Notes: generated by a model from the letters alone, not told the origin. Counted from the first letter of the stretch, positions 30,803 to 43,519 are shown. The stretch: 64,000 bases of DNA from Palaemon carinicauda (GCF_036898095.1 NC_090731.1:140787427-140851426); one strand, 5' to 3'. Made by a program: numbers and translations.

Positions 30803-31500
30803 TGTCAAGTTACAGACAAATTAAATTAAAAACAAAATTCAAGAAATGGGATAAGACAGAGACTAATCTGCACTTCAAACTTCTTGTATTTAAATGAAAA
30901 ATTTACAAGTTTTTCATGAGCACTTCATATATCTAAGTTAATAAAAATTCTGGAAAGCATCTTTAATATCAAAGTAATAAGTGCTCTCATTAACAACATT
31001 TCATCATACTTTTCTTGGGCGAGCATACAGCGAGGAGACGAAGTCTATCTGAATGGTTTTCACACTTGAACTTTCTACTTAAAGACAAAGTATAATTTCA
31101 CACAAAACTCTTATCTTTGAGTCCTTGAACAACGGAGTGACACGAGCCCTTTACTCTGACCATGGCTCTATCCCGACTGGCGATTAGGCGTGGCACACCG
31201 TAAGACGTGGTTATGGCGTCCGTGGTCAGGTGCCACTTGTCATAGGGTGTCGAGGTAGTAGCCCGTTCTGTTACCACCCGGATGTTCATCCGGATGCCCC
31301 TCCTCTCCTTGCTGTAGCTTTCCCACACAATCTGTAAGAACAATGAGGTGACAACAAAAAGCCCTTAGTCAACAGATTAAGACGGCAATAGAATCCTGTT
31401 GTCGGTGGAAGCTGAGGCAGCATGCATTCCCAGGCGAACCAGCAGGCAGAGGTCGTTTACATGACCCCAAACAGGGGTTTCAAGTAGTGACTACGTGACA
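30803..31500 (-). repeat. 5' LTR of the env-bearing element
   Basis: Right copy, 698 bp, ends TGTCAAG...GTGACA, paired with 21636-22320. Contains an extra 10 bases around 31025-31034 forming a local direct repeat. Confidence 0.88.
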
Positions 31501-31618
31501 CCCCTCTCTTCTGTGATCATAAATGGTCTAAATTCTCTGAGTTAGCTTTGAAGCATATTAGGGTGTGAGGATGTTAGTATAATTTTTTACTTATGTTGAA
31601 AGGTGCTAGCTATGGAGT

Positions 31619-31710
31619 GTTGTTTATTTCCCTTACTTATACAGTAAACCTTCATCTATCGCTGGTAATTGTTTCTTTCCCTTATTTATACAGTCATCCT
31701 CCATCAAATT
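31619..31710 (+). repeat. Two diverged ~49-bp tandem units
   Basis: TTTCCCTTACTTATACAGTA and TTTCCCTTATTTATACAGTC recur 49 bases apart just before the L2-like fragment. Confidence 0.6.
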
Positions 31711-32060
31711 GTGTCGACACGAGAATAGTTACAGATGGCTTCAAACTGTTGGAACCTAGATTTATGTCTACTTTAGAGTCCAGAGCCTTTAATAATGCGG
31801 CCCCGAGACTATATAATAAGCTCCCACGAAACATTCGAATGATTGAAGACATTAAGGCTTTCAAGAGGAAACTGAAGACTTTTATTTCAACAGTCATGCA
31901 ACAGTGACGATTTAACAGTAAATGAACAATAGGCGATATGAAACGTTAAATACCCTGAACGAACAAGGTAAAACAACAGTGGAGGTCCTGTAGAGAGTGG
32001 GGTTCCCCTGCTGTATGGGACCGGAAAAGCAGCCATCAAAATAAAGTAAGTAAAGTAATT
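31690..32060 (+). mobile_element. L2/CR1-like LINE 3' end
   Basis: The frame to 31907 ends with LESRAFNNAAPRLYNKLPR and FKRKLKTFI, the standard C-terminus of CR1/L2-type reverse transcriptases. A short 3' UTR (GGGTTCCCCTGCTGTATGGG) and an (AAGT)n-like tail at about 32040-32058 follow. Strongly 5'-truncated. Confidence 0.75.
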
Positions 32061-32335
32061 GGTTCCAGCCTTTCCCGAGGTAGGTGAAAATCCGGGAAGT
32101 AGTGATACCCTATTTATTTAATGATACGTTTATTTTATACCTTTATAAACCTCCCCCTTATTGATATTAAACCACCCTCTATCTGTATTACTTTGTTCCA
32201 CTCCTGTATATAGTGCTAAACAATAAACACTTTCTTATATATGAAAATTTTCTTTGTATACAGTACATACAGTAAACAGTACATAAGCAGGTAAACATTA
32301 TCAAATGTTATGTAATCATAAAAGTATTAATTTTA

Positions 32336-32339
<4 letters not shown>

Positions 32340-32392
<53 letters not shown>
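32340..32392. repeat. (CT)n microsatellite
   Basis: About 26 CT units. Confidence 0.96.
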
Positions 32393-32395
<3 letters not shown>

Positions 32396-33860
32396 AGGTT
32401 CTACTCACCGTTGAAGATATTGTTGCCTGGCTTAAATGATGACTATGACGATGAATTAGCTGTGCAGTAGAAATGACGATGATTGTGATGATATTGTTTA
32501 CTGCAAGCAAATGGGAGGTTTAAGCAGATTCCATCCATACTTCCATATTATATTACAGGGAGTTCCCACTCTCTTCACTGCTCTGTTGAAATACATTGAT
32601 GCAGTCATGATATTTTTTCTTTCTCAATATTGCTAACGGTCAACTTGATGTTATAATTGCGTCCTACTACTTTGATACTTTTGCCTTCTTTCAACAGGTC
32701 GAAAAGTTTGACCTTCAACTCTGGTCAGTACCTTCCTTTGCTTCTTAGTCTTGCTACTGGAAGCCTTAAAAGGAGAAAGGCATTTGGGTGGCATTGTAAG
32801 GCTTAAACAAAAATAAATTCCCTCTAAATCTTAACCAAATGCAGGAATATAAGTTACAGTAACGCGCAGTAAACTCAACTGATGGGCATTCGCAAATACT
32901 ACAGGTCGAGATTCTGCGAGGTAACGTTATGCTCCATGGCCAATTAGCTCTTAAGATACAAATTTCCATCCTCTTATTGAGTGCCTCCAACCTGAGAGCC
33001 AATAACATGCATTGTAAGATCTCAATTGAATACAGACAAGGCAGGAAATCCTGACTTGCTATTTCTATTGGTATTTACTTGCTATTTCTATTGGTATTTA
33101 CTTGCTATTTCTATTCGTATTTATGCTTTCTTGTATCTCAAGGGTTTGTGGGTTTTAATGGAAAATCTGTGAGATTTAAAAACTCATATAATTATAAACT
33201 CGCAATGCAATGAGGCCGCAGAGTAGAGATGGAATACTCTAGCTTCCATTCTTTTATTAGTCTGCTTATATCATACATAGTTATTATCGTATTCTAATAT
33301 TTAGTTTGTTTTTTCGCCAACAACGTGATTCTTGATGCACTCCACTAGTAACCAATGTATATTTTTACTTGATACTCACTACAGACATCGTGCCTATAAG
33401 CAGAGCTTCCGTAAAAGACGTAATTAACCTTTTATATTTCACAGGAAAACGATTTCAGCATTCTTTTAGCACTATTTTTCACTCATGTCTCAGGAAAAAA
33501 ATAGGACAAAGTCTCCCATAATTTTCTCATTATACTTTTAAAGGGTTTATTTCTTAGTTATTTAAATTGCTTTCATATTTAAAAATAATTACCTTGGTCT
33601 TCCTTCATGTTTCTTTTTTGAAATACCAAGCATGAAAAACGTTTTGCTAACCTTTTTGTAATTATTTTAGTTTTAATTTGTTTATGGGGTAACATTTTTG
33701 GATAAGTTATGTACTAAAGATAATGATAAGCAAGTACTCAGATCCCCGCTTAGACTTTGGTGAACCCCAGAACAATATCATTTACAACATTTTTCATTGG
33801 TTTGTTAATAAATCACATAAACTTCAAAGGAGTTCCTCAGATATTTACATTAGGTTTACA
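32393..33860. other. Mostly unassigned AT-rich stretch
   Basis: Apart from the 23-bp tandem repeat at 33054-33122, nothing is recognised. A possible acceptor (TGCCTTCTTTCAACAG) ends at 32698, but the short frame behind it is unconvincing. Confidence 0.4.
33054..33122 (+). repeat. Three 23-bp tandem repeats
   Basis: ACTTGCTATTTCTATTGGTA-type units start at 33054, 33077 and 33100; the third has one change. Confidence 0.95.
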
Positions 33861-33889
33861 TATTTTTATTAATATACCCTGCAAAACTT

Positions 33890-34190
33890 ATTAAATGTTC
33901 TGTTTAATATCTGGCCAATAGAAAATCCCCACATTCCTTGGTATTCTTATTTATTCCCATGTGACCTGCAAACTTATCTTCATATGGCAACTCAAAAATT
34001 TTATGATAAACTTCACAAAGTATATGAAAAGTTTTTGCATAATCCTTGACACTCGCTAGATCTATGCCCTTAACTAATATGGCAGTGTGTTGATTGTCAC
34101 ATACTTCTACAAAGTTTTTCTTCTTCTTGGATGAAGTCTTAGTGGAACAGAACATTTTGGCTCCCAGTGCTCAGAGTACTATGGCGCAAC
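33890..34190 (-). pseudogene. Ty3/gypsy integrase zinc-binding fragment
   Basis: On the reverse strand the frame reads FELPYEDKFAGHMGINKNTK, resembling the HHCC part of gypsy integrases (H-x3-GH-x-G...). The Cys pair and the catalytic core are missing, so this is a scrap of pol. Confidence 0.5.
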
Positions 34191-34566
34191 CTTATACTTG
34201 TAAAGAAGGGACTTACAATTCAAGCCCTCCTTTTTAGACGTTGGCCTCCATTCTGGTTAAATGCGAGAAACATCTCTTTGATCATTTACTTTGGTCCAAG
34301 GAAAAATTGGGGTCCTGATTGATTGGTTAGGCTGAAGACTTTTTTTTTAAAGTCATAGTTTATCCTGACATCTTTGGTAAATAATATATTGTGAAGGGTT
34401 GGTGAAGGCTCAGTCTAGACATATTTGCCGCAGGAGGAATGTTTTGGCCGAGATAGTTGTTGAACAATGCCCAGCTCATCTATTAAGATTTCCTGGTTAC
34501 ATCAAGAGACAGGTCTTCCTCTCCTTTCCACTCTACAATTACAATGTACTTCATGCTTGATTAACC

Positions 34567-35839
34567 TTGCAATGTTCATTTTTTGTGCTTTATTATGATA
34601 TGACTGGTGTTGCTAGTGTTATGTGGACTTTCCCCGGCCGTGATTTTTCCCCTTGTGGGACCTTCTCGAGTCAGGTCGAGGTTGATCCACATCCCTTTTG
34701 CTTGAAGTGCTATGGTAAGCAGTGTGCCTTTGAATGCCATTGTGATTTTTGTAGGGAGTTGCTGTTTGCCCAACTGGAGAAATATCATGCTTGTCGAAAG
34801 AAATGAGCTAAGAGGGATCATTCCCCTTCCTTGTCTTCTTCCTTGGACAGCAAAAAGCATAAGCCCCTTCCTCTAATGCATGATATTCCCCATCCATTTC
34901 CCCCCTTATCCGGAGTTCTCAGTAATTCCAGTAATTGAGACTGATGGCCTGGATATTCTTTCATTGCATATTAGTGATACCTTTGTTAATGTGTTATCTT
35001 ATGTAGGGACTAGTGATCATGAATCGCTGCCTGAGACTGATCATCTGGCTACGGCCCCTATACTTTCTGTGAGTGATTCAGTTCTTGTGTCATTAGTGCC
35101 AGATTACTCTGATCTGAATTGATACCTCTTACCTCCCACTGGTGTACTTAGTGGTGAACCCTTTATTACATCAAAAATATCTCCTTGTTCTAATCTGAGA
35201 ATGCCTCACACTTGAGTTGAGATTGCCATTTCTTCACGTATTTACGGATCCCTGTTGGAAGGTTCCTACCTTTCCCCCACTCGTATATAAGAGTCTGTCT
35301 TGCCTCGTACGGCCAGGGGTCCTCAGCATCGTTTTCCTTGTAAGAATTCTCTGGGCTTGCCCTACAATTCTCGTTTATCCTATTCTGATGTGTAGATATT
35401 CTTAGGAGTGTTCATAAGGCAGTCGTTTACACATTTGGCTGATGCATCAGAGTATGGTCAGGTCATCCCTTTTCATACTGATGTTTCTGAAGCCAAAAGT
35501 AATGACTTATCTGTTAGTGCATTGACTCTTCATGTGGACTGCGTGCATCATAGTACCCCCACGTACTCAAGCAGACGCGTTTGTACGCGCTGCCATCCCT
35601 GTGCACTCTGTCATAACAGAACTCCCTGCCATTCCAGTGTGAGAGTGCATCACTTCGCGCACTGACTATGACGCCATTTCACCTCACCCTAGGGATGCAC
35701 GACCTGATCAATATCCAAAGCATGTAGACATGTGGATGTTGCCACTGATTATGCCTTAGCTAAGTCAACTCCAGTTGATCAAGTAACCTCTACCTCCTGA
35801 GCACAACCTTGTTTGGGTCCTAATTTTTCATCCTCAAGT

Positions 35840-35841
<2 letters not shown>
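34567..35841 (+). pseudogene. DIRS-2 gag-like N-terminal piece
   Basis: The opening frame (to 34803) holds a Cys/His cluster CLKCYGKQCAFECHCDFC. Later pieces in several frames are Ser/Pro/His-rich, as in the middle of DIRS gag proteins. Stops interrupt at 34804 and beyond. Confidence 0.5.
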
Positions 35842-35882
<41 letters not shown>

Positions 35883-38557
35883 TAGCTAAGCTATAGCCCT
35901 AGTTGGAAAAGGAAGATGCTAGAAGCCCAATGGCTCCAACAGGGAAAAATAGCCCAGTGATTAAAGGCAATAAGGAAATAAATAAACTATATAAGAAGTA
36001 ATGAGCAATTAAAATATTTTAAGAACAGTAACAACATTAAAACATCTTTCATAAATAAACTATAAAAAGAAACTTATGTCAACATGTTCAACATTAAAAC
36101 ATTTGCTGCAAGTTAGAACACAGATTCATCTCCCCTATTAGGAAGATCATTCCATAACATGGTCACAGCTGGAATAAAACTTGTAGAATACTGTGTAGTA
36201 TTGAGCCTAATGATGGAGAGAGCCTGACCATGAGAATTAACTGCATACCTAATATTACAAACACGATGGTACTGTCCAAGAAGATCTGAATGTAAAGGAT
36301 AGTCAAAATTAGGAAAATTCTTATGCAACATATATAAACTAATTGAACGACGGTGCCAGAGGTTAATATCAAGATCAGGATAAGAAATTTAATAGATCTT
36401 GAGGTCCTATCCAACAAATTAAGAAGAGGATCAGTAGCTGAAGACCATACAGGAGAACAATACTTTAAAAAAGATAGAATGAAAGAATTAAAACACTACT
36501 TTAGAATAGATTGATCACCAGAAATTTTTCATGACTATCTCAAATAAGCCAATTTTTTGTGCAATTGAAGACATAGACCTAATAAGTTTCTCAAAAGTAA
36601 ATTAACTGTCGCGAATCACAACTAAATTTCAAAAGTCGCGCAGAGCTAAAGATACATTATCAATGCTGAGACCCGAATGTTAAGGAGCCACTGTCCTTGA
36701 CCTACTTACAATCATACTTTGAGTTTTAGGATTCAGCTTCCTGCCCCAAATTTTGCACCATTTACTAATTTTAGCTAGATCCTTTTTAAGGGATTCAGCG
36801 ATCCAGAATTACATTCAGGAGATGGAATCGATGCAAAGAGAGAGTAGCCTCATCTTTAAATGCTATGAGCTTGTTTTCAAAGCAGCCAAACCACCTGTTG
36901 TGGTTATATAGTATGGAAAGTAATGGGCCAAGAACACTACCTTGAGGAACACCAGGTGTCTCACAATCCTATACTTAATATGGTGTCCATCAACAACAGC
37001 TCTTTGCTATCTATTACTTAGAAATTAAAAAAAAAGATGCTAAGGAAAGACCCACACACACCCAACTGGTTTAGCTTGAAAACTAGGGCCCCATGATTAA
37101 CACTGTCAATGGCAGAACTAAAATGAAGGCCAATCATACGAACTTCCTGACCATAATCAAGGGATTTCTTTACAGCATTGGATATTGTAAAAAAGACATC
37201 ACATGTTCCAAGTCTTTTATAAAAGCCAAATTTCATAGTAGGGAACAGATGTTTACCTTCAGCACCCCTTCTTTAGATGTTTTGCCAAAAGACTTGCATA
37301 AACTTTGGATAATATGGGAGTTATGGAAATCGGGTGGTAATCAGTTGGAGTTATCTCCCTGCCTGTAGATAAGCCCCAGGCAATCTGAACCAACCACTGC
37401 CAGTTGGACTTGAGCTACCACAAACACATATACATAATTGAGTAACATTAACAATAATCCAACAAGTGCTAAAAGCTCCTGTTCTTGCTAACTTGCGCAA
37501 AATAAAAGATAAATTTGGCGATAAGAAATCTGCAGTCTATAAAAATACAAAGGAAAAATACTATTTGGGTCTAGACCTCCAAAATCATCAAGATCCACCA
37601 AGAGAGCTTTAATTTCACGAGAACAAAAAGCTGCACTAGTTAATTTAGCCTCGGGAAAACAGGAAGGAGGAAGATCAAGTTTGTCATTACTGTGCTTACT
37701 GTCAAACACATCAGCCAAAAGGGTCACCTTTTCCTTTGGACAGTGAGTGACAGAGCCATCTGGTTCAAGTGAAGGAGGAACTGTTGTGTCTACACCAAAG
37801 ATTGCAGATTTAAGGGTAGCCCACTACTTATGTTCCTGGGTAGTACCTTTCTTTTCAGTTGAAGCATAAACTCTCTGAGCAAAAGCTCTAAGCTAAGTAT
37901 AGCTATTCTAAGTTATGTCTGATCTGTTACCCTTCCAAAGATGATAGGCCTTCTGCTTCTCAAGTAAGCACGTCTACAATAATCATTGAACCATGGTTTG
38001 TCGTTCACTTGGTACCTTAGCGCACAAGAAGGAATAAGCCTGTCAGTAATATTGACTAGATTCTCATTCAAAGGATCAACAGGGTCAACACCACTATACA
38101 ATTGTGACAGATTCAAGCCCAAAATATCATTCAAAATGCCATCCCAGTGTGTTCAAGATTTTATATAAATCTTACATATGTATGATACACCAGGGACAGG
38201 CTGCTCAGTCTTCACTACAAACGAAATAATGGCATTATCAGATGTCCCAACTCAAGACCCAACCTTACTTGTTATAACGCCAGGTGAGTTGGTGTATATG
38301 AGGTATAAGCAGTTACCAGACCTGTGAGTAGCTTCATTTATGATTTGTTCACAGCCAGATTCAGGGGCTAAGTCTAAAGCTTTTAAGCCATGGCGATCAG
38401 TAGGAGAAACAGAATTTAACCATTCCCTATGGTGGTCATTGAAATCGCTAACATAAACAAACGAGGCCTTTCTATCATCATCTTGTATATTAACCATAAT
38501 GTTAATAAGACAGTCAAAGAAAGAATCATTCATGCCTGGATTCAGTAGCTCGAACAC
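35842..38557 (-). mobile_element. LINE family A (jockey-like), antisense, longest copy in the window
   Basis: The left edge is a TTA tract (35840-35882) and the conserved tail. Reading the reverse strand from the right: endonuclease with VYVSDFNDHHREWLNSVSPT (about 38460-38400) and THRSGNCLYLIYT; linker with PWFNDYCRRAYL near 37990; RT start LLADVFDSKHSND near 37720; GFYKRLGTCDVFFTISNAVK near 37200-37150; MIGLHFSSAIDSVNHGALVF (first catalytic Asp changed to His); then a broken region with VFLKVVFLAHYFPYYI-type readings near 36930; and C-terminal FIPAVTMLWNDLPN near 36170. The N-terminal half of the endonuclease is missing and many frames are broken. Confidence 0.85.
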
Positions 38558-38929
38558 AAATGGAAGTAGTTGTGCCAGTCACAAACTTTTATTACCTAAT
38601 AACCATAACAAACCTACCATTTTACAGAGATATACACAAGCCGATATTTTACCTGATGTTCCTGAAGCCCCTGATAACTATCTTGCTATGGTCAAAGCAA
38701 AAGTTACCTTTTCAGGTGTTTGAGCATTTCAGAAGTAGGAAAGGAAAAGACTACCGGAACCCTTACATTATTTTCTTTGGGTGGTACCCCCACCCATGCA
38801 GAGTGATGTATTGCTTGGAAGGCGTCATAGACACACGCCTCATAGAAATACTCCATGTGGCCTTCCTCAGAAAGATTTTTTTCGTCTCACAGATCTAGTT
38901 CTGAAAGAGAGTACCTTACTGCTCCCTCT

Positions 38930-38934
<5 letters not shown>
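38558..38934 (+). pseudogene. DIRS-2 gag-like middle piece
   Basis: A frame reads VPEAPDNYLAMVKAKVTFSG and, after one break, VVPPPMQSDVLLGRRHRHTP, Pro/His-rich like DIRS gag. It resumes in sense orientation directly after LINE A and runs into the (GA)n tract where LINE B begins. Confidence 0.45.

Positions 38935-38975
<41 letters not shown>
38935..38975. repeat. (GA)n microsatellite at the 3' border of LINE B
   Basis: About 20 GA units directly adjoining the LINE B 3' end. Confidence 0.95.
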
Positions 38976-38977
<2 letters not shown>

Positions 38978-39027
38978 TTACCTTATGCCTTATTGCCTTA
39001 TTTTTTGTTTGGGTTCCCCCAGGTCCC

Positions 39028-42003
39028 TCAGTGTGAGGCACCTCGTATATCCACCAGAGAGTTGCTAATGCATCTTCCGGTGTATTTTGCATCTTCCAGT
39101 CTTGGATGGTCTTGGATGCATCTTAGGTATTTATCGAGCTTATTCTTAAACACATCTACGCTCACTCCTGATATGTTTCTTAGATGAGCTGGCAGCACAT
39201 TAAATAGTCGCTGCATTATCGATGCTGGTGCGTAGTGGATTAATGTCCTGTGCGCCTTTCTCAGTTTACCTGGAATATTTTTTGGCACTATTAATCTACC
39301 TCGGCTTGCTCTTTCTGATATTTTAAGCTCCATGATGTTTTCAGTAATTCCTTCTATTTACTTCCATGCTTGTATTATCATGTAGCGTTCTCTTCTCCTT
39401 TCTAGACTGTATAGTTTTAAAAATTGCAGTCTTTCCCAGTAGTCAAGGTCCTTAACTACTTCTATTCTAGCAGTATAGGACCTTTGTACACTCTCTATTA
39501 GCGCAATATCCTTTTGGTAGTGTGGGTACCATATCACATTGCAGTACTCGAGTGTACTACGCACATAAGTTTTGTAAAGCATAATCATGTGTTCAGCTTT
39601 TCTTGTTTTAAAGTGTCTGAATAACATTCCCATTTTTGCTTTACATTTAGCCAACAGTGTTGCTATTTGGTCGTTGCATAACATATTCCTATTTAAAATT
39701 ACACCAAGGTCTTTAATTGCTTCCTTGTTTGTGATTGTCTCATTATTAGGTCCCTTGTATGCATACACCATTCCTTCTCTGTTTCCATAATTTATTGATT
39801 CGAATTTATCGGAGTTAAATACCATCCTATTTATCTCCGCCCATTCATATATTTTGTTTAGATCTCTTTGTAGTGAGTTCCTATCTTCATCACAAGTAAT
39901 TTCTCTACTTATTCTTGTGTCATCGGCGAAACTTCTCACTACGGAGTTTTCAACATCACAGTTTATGTCTGAGATCATAATAACAAACAGCAGTGCAGCT
40001 AATACCGTACCTTGTGGCACACCCGATATTACCTGGGCTTCATCTGATTTCTCGTCATTTGCAACCACTATCTGTTTTATTTTACCCATTTTCCTATCTT
40101 TCCCACAATATTATGCTTTCTCATTTTTTTCTCCATTATGTTATGGTCTACCTTGTCAAAGGCTTTTGCAAAATCTAGATAGATCACATCTGTGTCTTTC
40201 ATTTATCATATTTTTGTATATGTTTTCATAGTGTGCTATCAGTTGGGTCTGTGTACTTTTTCCAGGTACGAAACCGTGTTGACCCATATGAAACAAATTA
40301 TTTTTGACCAAATGGTTCATTATTTTCTTTTTTATTACCCTCTCATACACTTTCATAATATGTGATGTTAGACTAACAGGTCTATAATTGCTTGCCTCTA
40401 GTCTTGATCCACTTTTGAAGATAGGGGTTATATAAGCTAATTTATGTTTAACATATATCTCGCTCATATCTACACTCTGTCTTAGCAGTATTGCAAGCGG
40501 CTTCTAGGTGGTGTTTGCAGTTTTTTTTAACAAAATCGCTGGAACTCCATCTGGTCCGGCTGCCGATCCATTTTTAATTTCGTTTATAGCCGTGACAATA
40601 TCTGCTTCATTAATATCTATATCCGTTAGATATTCAACATTTTCTTCTCTCATTTCTGTTTCATTATTCTCATTCGCAATTCTTGGCGTGAACTCACTCT
40701 TATATTTTTCTGCTAATATGTTGCATATTTCCTTTTTTTCATTCGTTAGCCGTCCTTCAATTCTTAGAGGGCCTATTTCTATTCTCCCTTTATTCATCTT
40801 TTTTGCATAGGAGTAAAGTACTTTGGGGTTTCTTTTTATATTTTGAAGTGTCCTTTCTTCTAAGTCCCTTTTTTCATTTTCTTTCGACTGTATAATCTTT
40901 TGTTCTGCATTTTCTATCTTACATTTTATTTCCCTCATTTTCCACACACTTTTTTCTTTTGCAAGATTTTTCTTCCACTTGCTAATTTTCTGAAATAAGA
41001 TCCTTCTGTCTCTTGGTATGCACGTCTTTTGTTTATAGTTTTTTTTCGGTACATATTTTTCAACAATTTTCTCCAGTATTTTGTACAGTATGTCCATATT
41101 TACCTGTATATTATCACTTATAAATACATTTTTCCATTCTTTATTCAGTTCTTCATTTATTTCTGACCATTTTATATTCTTACTGTAAAAATTATATTTT
41201 CCATATCCTTCCCAAAGTTTTGTGCTTTTATTAATTCTGTGATCACTTGCTTTGGAATGAACTATCAATTCTATGACATTGTGGTCTGAAATTCCCGTGT
41301 TATACACTATTATTTCTTTAACATAATTCACCCCATTCACAAATACTAGATCTAGGACATTTTCCTTTCTTGTTGGAATGTGGTTTATTTGTTTCATATT
41401 ATGTTCTAATAGCATATCTTGAAGCTTTTCAAATTGCCTTTTTTCTGCGCTACTATTACTCTCTTTTTTATATGTATACATACAACCACTTTCTTCTATC
41501 CATTCTTTCCAATCCACGAAAGGAAAGTTAAAATCTCCGGATAGGAGTATATTCCAGTCTTTATGGTTTCTACATATATCATCTATTTTTTCTATTATTA
41601 TGTCAAACTCCTTAGAATTTGGGGGTCTGTAAACTACAATATTCACTAGTTTTTCAAATTCAAATTCTACCGCAATCAATTCACATTCTGTGTTGCTGTA
41701 TTTTTCACAGACTTTTCCTTGATTTATGTCTTTTCCATATACTGCGGTTCCCCCTTGATTCCTATTTTTTCTGTCTGATCTATAAGTTTGGAAACCCTTT
41801 ATCTGGTCATCACTGCCAGTCTCTTGGGAATACCATGTTTCACTTATATTTGATATATGTATTTTGTCAATTTGGGTTAGTTCTTCTAGGAACTCTATTT
41901 TCCTTTTAGAGTTACTCGTGACTAAACCCTGTGCATTCATCACTATTATGGTTTGTGTTTCATTCCCATTATTTAATATTGGTAATAATATGGATTCTCC
42001 CAT
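39028..42003 (-). pseudogene. LINE B ORF2: endonuclease and reverse transcriptase, few breaks
   Basis: Segment 42003-40504 (499 codons) is an APE-type endonuclease: SETWY, SGDFNFPFVDW and GISDHNVIEL carry the expected catalytic residues, followed by a Lys/Glu-rich linker. A TAG at 40504-40506 interrupts just before RT. RT continues at 40467-40156 (SNYRPVSLTSHIMK, GFVPGKSTQTQL), loses frame around 40195 and 40090, and resumes at 40089-39358 with GVPQGTVLAALLF, RSFADDTRIS (FADD catalytic box) and NSDKFE. The C-terminal part 39333-39028 (LFNVLPAHLRNISGVSVDVF) completes it. One nonsense change and about three frameshifts. Confidence 0.88.
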
Positions 42004-43334
42004 GCTTCCTTCCTGTTCTGATATGATGTTCTTTTCTTCATTTCTCGGAATTCTGCCATTAAAAAATCCAACTTTTCCATATTTGTTCTTTCGCCTTCAT
42101 ACTTATTTTTGTGTGTAAACCTGCAATTATCCCCATATCTGCACCAACCCCTCGCATTATAGATGCATTCTTTGTAGTTGGGCTCTATTTGTGGAGATTT
42201 GGGTTGAAAGGCCTTTTTTGGTGCATAGTGTTGTATATACGCGGCCTGCTTTTTTGTTTCTTTTTTTTGTTTCATTTTTGTTTTTCTTTTCAGTTTGCTG
42301 AGTTTTCTTACTCTCATTCATAGTTGCAGGATGCATATATTGACATTTTTTGTTGAAACTGTATCGTTTTCCTTCTTTTAGGGTTTTGCATATTTTTGGA
42401 TGGAGATCTCTGCATTCGTCTCCATATCCGTCTAAATACGCACATTTACCATATATTTCATAATTATGGCATTTCTTTGGATGCTTGTAGTAGCATCTTT
42501 CGCCAAATTTGCAATTCCCTCTTTTCAGCCTATTACAGACTATATCTTTCTTTTCTTTTTCTTCTTGTTCTTGCTCTTCCCTAAAAGTATGTAGGTCCAG
42601 GTAGAGTCTCTTGGGTCTATTATTTGTTTCCATCTGATAATTTATTTCTTCATAAGTATGTTGTTGGATGGCATCATAAGTTATATCAATGATTTCCTCT
42701 GCATCCTTACACATATCCTGTTCATTTTTTTCTTCTTCTTCTTCTTCTTCTTCTTATTCTTCTTCTTCTTCTTCAACTATTTGCAGCTTTAGTCTCGACT
42801 TAATTATATTTTCTATCCAGACTAAGCATGTTGAGCAGAATACCTTTGTGTGTCTATTTTTTTTATTTTTTGCTGTATTTCAGCACATGTGGGGTGTGTT
42901 GGAACATTACAGGCATTACATTTTCTAATCAGTTGTTGAGGATTATTAATGGAATACCATATCTTACATGTATTACACCATTTTGGCATTCTTTTTCCCA
43001 ATGCATCAATCAGCATATTCACCATATTGGACTTGTTATTGTTCTTTGATGGAATGTGTTGATTGATGTAGACTTTCTTTATAAGTCTCTTTATCACTTG
43101 GATCTTCTTTGGAATTTCTTCAATTATTTTACTGATGTTTTCCGCAGATTTGTTCCAGTCTATTGGATCATATTGTTTCAATATGTCTGCGAATATTTTT
43201 CCGTCACACTGGTTGGAGTTGTTAGTGACATCTGTTGTCAATCTGTCGAGCTCCTGTTTCGCCAACTCATGGAATTTGCTTTTGCTGACTCCAGCGATGT
43301 CTCTCCACGAGTTGCCTGTGTTATACAATGCCAT
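41973..43334 (-). pseudogene. LINE B ORF1: PHD-like and CCCH zinc-finger nucleic-acid-binding protein, broken
   Basis: From ATG 43334 the first 170 codons include an N-terminal helical part and a Cys/His finger (WCNTCKIWYSINNP... C-x2-C...H-x3-C). After a frame break an acidic Glu run encoded by (GAA)n (42727-42775) leads to 42714-42157 with CCCH fingers: CNRLKRGNCKFGERCYYKH (C-x7-C-x5-C-x3-H) and CHNYEIYGKCAYL...CRDLH, then a degenerate third. A last finger, CIYNARGWCRYGDNCRFTH, is in the frame 42317-41973. Its end overlaps the ORF2 frame by 31 nt. RNA binding is the likely role. Confidence 0.8.
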
Positions 43335-43519
43335 CTTGATCAGATTTTTATTAATTCACAAGATAACTATCCTATGCCGACGTTTTATCCCACTTTTCTG
43401 CCCTCAAACTAATCACCGACTATTCACGAAAACTTGTAGCTATATTTCACTCGATAGCCTTTTTGTTATCCGCGTTAAATCAGGATATTTTTAGGGACGC
43501 ACAAGTGTTCACTTCACCG

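Larger units (their letters stand above)
21636..31500 (-). mobile_element. Env-bearing LTR retrotransposon (retrovirus-like), antisense, degenerate, with nested insertions
   Basis: Two related direct repeats of 685 and 698 bp, both with TGTCA...TGACA ends, enclose about 8.5 kb. On the reverse strand the order is LTR (30803-31500), tRNA-like primer-binding site, leader, a region with no recognised gag-pol, envelope remnants (25230-23400), polypurine tract, LTR (21636-22320). The LTRs differ by about two dozen substitutions and small indels, including a 10-bp duplication near 31025, so insertion is not recent. A MITE at 27401-27792 and an I-like LINE at about 29080-30645 lie inside. The env type and LTR structure suggest a Ty3/gypsy errantivirus-like lineage, an inference without pol. 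Confidence 0.8.

Noticed and set aside
39587..43494. Forward-strand open frames across LINE B (for example 39854-40231, 43056-43412)
   Set aside because: Antisense shadows of the LINE B ORFs, rich in Leu/Phe/Ser because the true strand is Lys/Glu/Asn-rich.
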